Shown: in pieces, positions 58,657 to 64,000 of the stretch
Layout: every line of letters begins with the position of its first letter
How positions within the stretch are numbered: position 1 is the first letter of the stretch
Origin: Abelmoschus esculentus
Taxonomy: Eukaryota; Streptophyta; Magnoliopsida; Malvales; Malvaceae
Length of the DNA: 64,000 nucleotides
Direction of reading: 5' to 3'
NCBI GenBank assembly: GCA_035048815.1
Contig: JAUCBN010000062.1
Span: 444,001-508,000 of the forward strand
The notes under the pieces: model-generated
What the model was told of the DNA's origin: nothing
Seen by the model: only the letters and a program-made list of their open reading frames with translations
Database searches by the model: none
Translations under genes and position numbers: made by a program

Positions 58657-59643
58657 TTTCCAAATTTTAATATCCTTTACTTGAATTGAAAATCTTAATC
58701 AGTAATAAAACATCTGAGCCTAGGATTGCGTGTTAATTAGCTGCATCTGACTCGATGCTCAACAGGCAACCCGACCCGAGTTTTGAAGTACCACGAGTGT
58801 GTTGGGTTTAATCAATAGAATAAAACAAATAAATATTAAGATACGATCTAAGTTATACACAGTATAAAACTTGTTTTATATATTTTTTAGATCGTTAAAT
58901 GATTGAAACAGATGACTCAGATTAAAATTGATTATGTGAAGATTATCACCTAAAAGAGGTAAAAAGTTAATCTGAATCATTTATTTCAATCATCCAACGA
59001 TCTAAAATGTGTAAATTTTAGAGAGTTTTATTCTGTGTAATTTGATCTTATCTCATAAATATTATGCTAAACTGAACCTAGGTGGGTATAAATGAGTCGA
59101 GTCGAGTTTGAGCTCAAATCAAACATAATTAAGTTAAATATTAATTGAGCTTTGACCAAGTAATACTCGAATATCTCTCAATATATTCGTCTCGTTTACA
59201 ACTTTATTATTATTATTATTATACATTTTAGTTTATTTTAATTTTTAAAAATTAAAAAATAATATATTTTATATTTGAGTAGATAATGAGCTTTTCGAAT
59301 CAAATATCGAGTAATTCGACTCGATTCGTTTAAAATTTAAGTCGAGTTTAAACTCGAATCTAATATTAATCGAGTCACACTCAATTAACTCAAGATATCT
59401 CTCATCTCATTTACTACTCTAATAGAATAATCAAGTGCTTCTACTGAAAAAGGGAACACTATTATTCTTAAGATTTGAGTAGTTTATCTGCGAGATTTAT
59501 ACACATTTTAAAAAATAAAAATATATACTATTATATAATTACATTAAAATATTTATAAATATTAGTGTTATAGGATAAAATGTATAAAAATAAATTCTTT
59601 ATTTTTAGAATTAAAATATTCAAAAAGAATTTAGAAAATAAAT
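58657..59643. other. Intergenic AT-rich region
   Basis: Two inversely related segments lie at about 58855-59035 (CTAAGTTATACACAGT... and TAATTTGATCTTA side), suggesting an old inverted-repeat element. From 59090 to 59400 there are many CGAGTCGAGTTT/AACTCGA words similar to those in the hAT-type MITE at 49141. No gene. Confidence 0.4.
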
Positions 59644-60351
59644 GGTATAAATATAATTTTAACCCTTAATATTTATATTTTTTATCATTTTGGCTCTTAT
59701 TCTTTTTTGATGATAAATTTAGCCTTTAAAATTTATTTTTTAACTAGCATGATGACTAGACCGTTAAAAATTTAACGATGATGACATGTCATATGCATAT
59801 GATAATATATTTTAAATGACATGACATCTAATCTATCAAATATATATATAGAATATAATTTTATTCTAATATAAAATATAAAATAATTAAAAATTAAATA
59901 AGATATTAAAAATTAATTAATTATAAAATAAAATGCTACTAAGCATTCCTAACCCTAACTATGATAAAATATAAAACAATTAATTTTTTTAAGATAAGAT
60001 TTTGATTTTATCGTAGTTAGGGTTGAGAATGTTTAGTATAGTAACATTTTATTTTAGAATAATTAATTTTTAATATTTTATTTAATTTTTAATTGTTTTA
60101 TATTGGAATAAAATTATATTCTATATATATGTGTATTTGATAGGTTATGTACTTATGTGCCATGTTATTTAAAATATATTATCATATGCATATGACACAT
60201 CATCATTGTTAAATTTTTAATGGTCTTGTCATCATACTAGTTAGAAAATAAGATATTTATCAAAAAGATATAAGTTAAGGGCTAAATTTATTCAAAAAAA
60301 ATAATAAGGACCAAAATATAAACGATTAAGGTTAAAATTATTTTTATTGCC
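59644..60351. mobile_element. Large fold-back element, about 340-bp inverted arms
   Basis: The halves are reverse complements of one another over roughly 340 bases each with scattered mismatches, meeting near 59990. Matching landmarks are GTCATATGCATATGATAATA on the left arm and TATTATCATATGCATATGAC on the right, and CCTAACCCTAACTATGATAA versus TTATCGTAGTTAGGGTTGAG near the centre. It is A/T-rich and non-coding. No clear target duplication was found. Confidence 0.8.
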
Positions 60352-60502
60352 TTTTATGCCAAAATAAAAATATACTATTAAAGTCTTAACATTGCACTAG
60401 ATTAGTTCATAATATCCATAAAACAAAACCAGTCTAGCACTTAGCATAATACATAAACCTAATACATTACATTAAAGAGGGCATTACACAACATGCACCA
60501 GT

Positions 60503-61979
60503 TCAGAGCTTGAGGTTAAGATCAATAAACTCTCCTGTTTTTTCAGAACACATCTCAGTTTGAAGACAAGGTGTGGGTTCTGCTGAAGTATTCCCCCTTG
60601 GCAGTTCTTCTGGTTGTAATAAGAAGCTAAAGAAACCCTTGTTGTAAACTGGAACATCTGGTTCTGATTCTGATGACCTCTGCAGTAAAGTCCCCTCAGT
60701 GTTTTCCTATGAAATTCATGCAAGAAAAAACACAGTTTTTCAAACCAGGGACAGGACAGGGAAACATGGAACCCAAAAGAAGAAATTCAAAGAGAACAGA
60801 ATCTCCCCATGTTAAAGCTGAAAGTTCTTACATGGAAAGGGAATTGCTTGTTGAATTTGGACAAGTCCGGTTGACAATTTTGAACAGTTGTTGGACGAAT
60901 GGAATTGCCACTAGGGTTCCCTTGGTCTCTGGTAATGGCAAAAGTAATAAAAACAATGAATGTAAGCTGATATATCATTTATATTAGTGAAGAAACTGAA
61001 AACATAAGGCTAGACAACTAACCGGGACAATCCAAAGTTGAAGACACCATTGCTGTTAGCCGAAGATGAAGGATCGAGCTTGGAAACCTGAGGGAGGATA
61101 GGTCGAAACGGCGTTCGAGTAGGCTCTGGCCGCCAGTTCTCCACAGGGAAACTTGGGCTTGTCCGCTTGGTGTCCAGTATCTAATTCCAAATAAGTAATC
61201 TGATTAAGACAAAACATGACAAATAAAACAAAACCGAATCACTAAACTTGCATGCACTTACCTTGTCTTCCTCCGGAAACAGTGAAGATATGTAGCTGTA
61301 ATGACCAGGTTTTTGGTTTGAAGGGGGCTCTATTTGGTGATACACCCCTGCAGATGATGGTGGCGTTGTTGTTTTTGCTGTTACAGACAGCGGGAAAAGC
61401 TCCATCTGTTTTAAAAACACATGCATGTCAATGTCCTAAAAAACATTACAAACATAATCACAAATTGATTTTTACGTACCATTGAATGATGATGGTTCTT
61501 CTGCGACAATGAAGGAGGAGGACGGGGAGGAGGAGGAGAAACGTTTGAAACAAGCATCGGAAATGAGACACCAGTAGGCATTTTAGGAGCTTCCTCGTGT
61601 TTCCTTGTCGTCCCCGAGGAGGAGGAGCCCCAAGATATCGGCAACAAGGTTTGTTCCGGCAAGAACACGCCTGATCCACCGATATATAGACTCCTTTACT
61701 ACCACCATTGGCGCCCACGATCCCACAACCAAACCGTGAAATTCCATAGCATCTACAGTGAACTTCAGTGTCTGGAATTGAGGGAACTAACGATGAAGAA
61801 GAAGAGATTCTTCCAATTCCACTCCCTTTCTGCTCTTGTTCACGCAATATCTTCTCCAGTTCAGCCACTCCAGGCCCTCGTTTAGGGGTTCTTTGTTTCT
61901 TCGCCTTCCTCAAACCGGAACTTCCACACCCGTGACGAGAACCACCGGAACCAGCACCAACACCACTCCCATTCGCCAT
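60503..61979 (-). CDS. SPEAR/TIE-like EAR-motif transcriptional repressor, frameshifted
   Basis: Plant adaptor of the SPOROCYTELESS-like (SPEAR/TIE) family, which links TCP factors to TOPLESS co-repressors in the nucleus. Five exons on the minus strand: 61979-61480, 61405-61262, 61180-61023, 60928-60832 and 60706-60503. The N-terminal SPL-type motif is clear (KKQRTPKRGPGVAELEKI, about residues 26-43) and the C-terminus ends in the EAR motif IDLNLKL. The exon sum is 1103 nt, two more than a whole number of codons. The reading frame changes within exon 1 at about 61680-61687, where GTCTATATATCGGT should read with one AT fewer to continue as GGSGVFLPEQTLLP. The extra AT is in a short TA run, so a slippage mutation or a sequencing error fits. 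Corrected length would be 366 residues. Confidence 0.8.
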
Positions 61980-64000
61980 GCCTCCAAACACCAGAAACAA
62001 CGTCTCGCCGATCTTACAGTTGCTTCAAATCAAAGGGTCTTGTACTCTTGTTCCTTTTCCCTGTGTGTTTCAAACAATCAATAACAAAACAAGAAATCCC
62101 AAGTAATTTTCAAGATCAGAAATCTAAAAGAAGAAAAGAAAATCATTCAAAAAAGAAAAGAAAAAAAACAGAATCTATACATGTAAGGAAAATTGAAAAC
62201 ATATATACTATGATAGAAGAAAAAAAAACTTGAACTTTATTACTTCGATTTTCCGAGATTTTGTGAGGAGAAATGTCTTGTTTGTCTGAAAAGAAAAACC
62301 TTGAAACCTAGCAATCATCGAAACCTTTGCTCTCAAAATCTCTGAAAATCTTTGCCATTTTTACGTGCAGTTGCTGGAGAGATTTTTAAATGCCACTGTC
62401 CACTTTAGAGCAAGCTATTTGCATGGAATTTAAAGGAGTTTGTTCTGTACCCCACTCATGTAATAATCGAGGAGTAAAAATCTTTTGTCTATTTATCACG
62501 ACTCTTTTCATATTTTCTATTAAAAATTTTAAAAACTTAAATATTAAATTCTAACCTTTATGTTCTATATCATAAACCCTAAACCATACGTCCTAAGAAA
62601 ATACATCATACCCCTAATTTTTTAAACCCTAATCATAACCTTAAACTTTAAATTCTAAATCCTACCCTTTAAACTTTATAATTTAAAATAAAAATACCAA
62701 TAGAGACAATAGAGACATAAGAAAGAAGTTAAGATTTCCATCAATAATCAATACATTTACAGGTATTTTCTGACCCCACTTTTGCTGTGTTTTGAAGCCT
62801 TACCTACCCCCATGCTTAGGAATACTATAGGTATAATTCCATTTCTAGTCCTTAAAACTCTTCACATGTTTGAAATTTAGTTTCATACTCTTAATTTCAA
62901 GAATACAATTCCTATACTATTTTGATTTAATAATTGAATTTCAAAATAAATCTTTTGAATTAGATTATGTCGTATTTAAAAAAAATCTCATACGATTAAA
63001 GGCGAAATTAAGATATCAGTTTGAGGGGCGAAATATAATTCATTTAAAAAGCGAGAGTAATCATAATAATTCTATAAAAAATCAAATTTAATAACAAATT
63101 AAAAAAAAATAAAATATTAAAGTGGGGTAGGTGGGATAGATTCCTTCGTGCGTTGTGAATAGCACTATTATTGCATACGATAAATTTAGAGTCACGTGAA
63201 AGCTATGAAAAAAAATTGTGGACCTGAAAATCGTTACAAATTTATATTCAAACTCGAAAAACCATACAAAACCAGACTTAACCTAATTCAATGGTATTGT
63301 TAATTGGACTTCAGTTACTAAGTCAAAATAGTAGAATGGTTAAACTTTACCATTAAAGTAGAGAGAGTAAATTTTAGAGGTACAAAAAGTATAGGGACCA
63401 AAAGCATAATTTAACCAAACCATATGATTCCTCCATCAGCAAATCCATTGTATAAATTTAGACAAAAATAACACGAATTTAAAGCACTAGAATTAATATT
63501 CGTAATAAATTTACTTTATTTCTCTATATTCACTCTCCTAAATCCTGCTATAATATTTGTAAATTTATATAATTTAAGAAACTTTTGTTCAAAAATAATC
63601 CCATTGAATACTGAGGATTTACAAAATTATGTAAAAAGCTTCACTAATTACTAATCATGACATGGGAAAGATATTTATAAAATTGTGGTAATAAATTAAA
63701 TATTAACCGGGAATGATTCAAGTACTAAGTAATTTAGTTTCGTTTAAGTATGACTCAGATTCAAGACGTTTGTATACAGAAAATCCTTACTGAAAGACTT
63801 AACCACCAAAACAAAGTGTACAGCACATAGATCTAAATTAGTGAAGATAAAACCCTAAACGAAGGTAATGTGGGTTAAGACACACTAAATCTTTGTTTTG
63901 GAATCAATTAATGTACAAATTTAGTATGTTTTGCCCTAAAATCTAATTTGTCTCATTTCTTGCCTTGTTTCATTAATACTTTGGGTGTGGTTGAAATTTT
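61980..64000. other. SPEAR-like upstream region and intergenic sequence
   Basis: The first 400 bases are the promoter and 5' UTR of the SPEAR-like gene, with purine-rich runs around 62100-62240. At 62500-62720 a degenerate A/T-rich stretch with AAACCCTAA-like words resembles that at 1030-1300. From 62850 onward no gene, RNA or intact element was recognised. Confidence 0.4.

Noticed and set aside
1..64000. CRISPR arrays, rRNA or tRNA genes, LTR retrotransposons
   Set aside because: No regular spaced repeats, rRNA blocks, clear tRNA structures, or reverse transcriptase/integrase coding were seen on reading both strands; a tRNA or LTR scan would be needed to exclude them fully.

Overview
The window is nuclear DNA of a eudicot plant. 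It has long AT-rich intergenic stretches, many short GT-AG introns and plant-only gene families: SBP-box, ERF, ARF, CC-type glutaredoxin, plastid phosphate translocator, dehydrin and SPEAR. The protein sequences and MITE types would fit a malvid such as cotton, but that is an inference. Exon structures were built by hand from splice sites. For every gene marked intact the summed CDS length is a whole number of codons.

Layout, left to right: a miR156-targeted SBP-box gene of the SPL3/4/5 clade (+, 1.9-3.0 kb); a short ERF repressor (+, 5.7 kb); an aspartic protease broken by a 47-bp tandem duplication (-, 6.2-8.3 kb); NFD6-like (-, 10.1-10.9 kb); a coiled-coil membrane protein (-, 11.9-14.5 kb); the chloroplast triose-phosphate/phosphate translocator (-, 15.6-18.7 kb); a GBPL3-type guanylate-binding protein (-, 20.4-26.2 kb); a small unrecognised ORF cut by a MITE (+, 26.9 kb); a CC-type glutaredoxin, GRXC9/ROXY19-like (-, 29.7-30.2 kb); ARF3/ETTIN with two tasiR-ARF sites (-, 32.3-35.9 kb); syntaxin SYP61 with an in-frame TGA (+, 39.1-40.7 kb); a PDAP1/PP28-like phosphoprotein (+, 42.3-43.8 kb); RABA1 GTPase (-, 44.6-45.9 kb); a ROP exon-1 relic and a second small coding relic (-, 46.6-47.2 kb); D-aminoacyl-tRNA deacylase (-, 48.1-50.1 kb); API5 (+, 51.3-56.6 kb); an NCL-type exchanger relic (+, 57.1-57.6 kb); an FSK3 dehydrin (-, 57.8-58.4 kb); and a SPEAR/TIE-like EAR repressor with a 2-bp frameshift (-, 60.5-62.0 kb).

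The genes do not form a cluster or pathway. They are independent housekeeping and regulatory genes. Two are classic small-RNA targets: the SPL gene (miR156) and ARF3 (TAS3 tasiR-ARF). Two are stress-linked with readable promoters: the glutaredoxin has TGACG motifs and the dehydrin has three DRE/CRT cores.

Most non-genic structure is MITE-like: hAT-type elements with 8-bp target duplications in introns of the deacylase and API5, several Mutator-like elements sharing a terminal repeat, and three long fold-back elements. The least explained items are a nested pair of hairpins in the last intron of the translocator and the unusual number of frame-breaking lesions in otherwise well-preserved genes. 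I found no sign of a wholly new multi-gene system.
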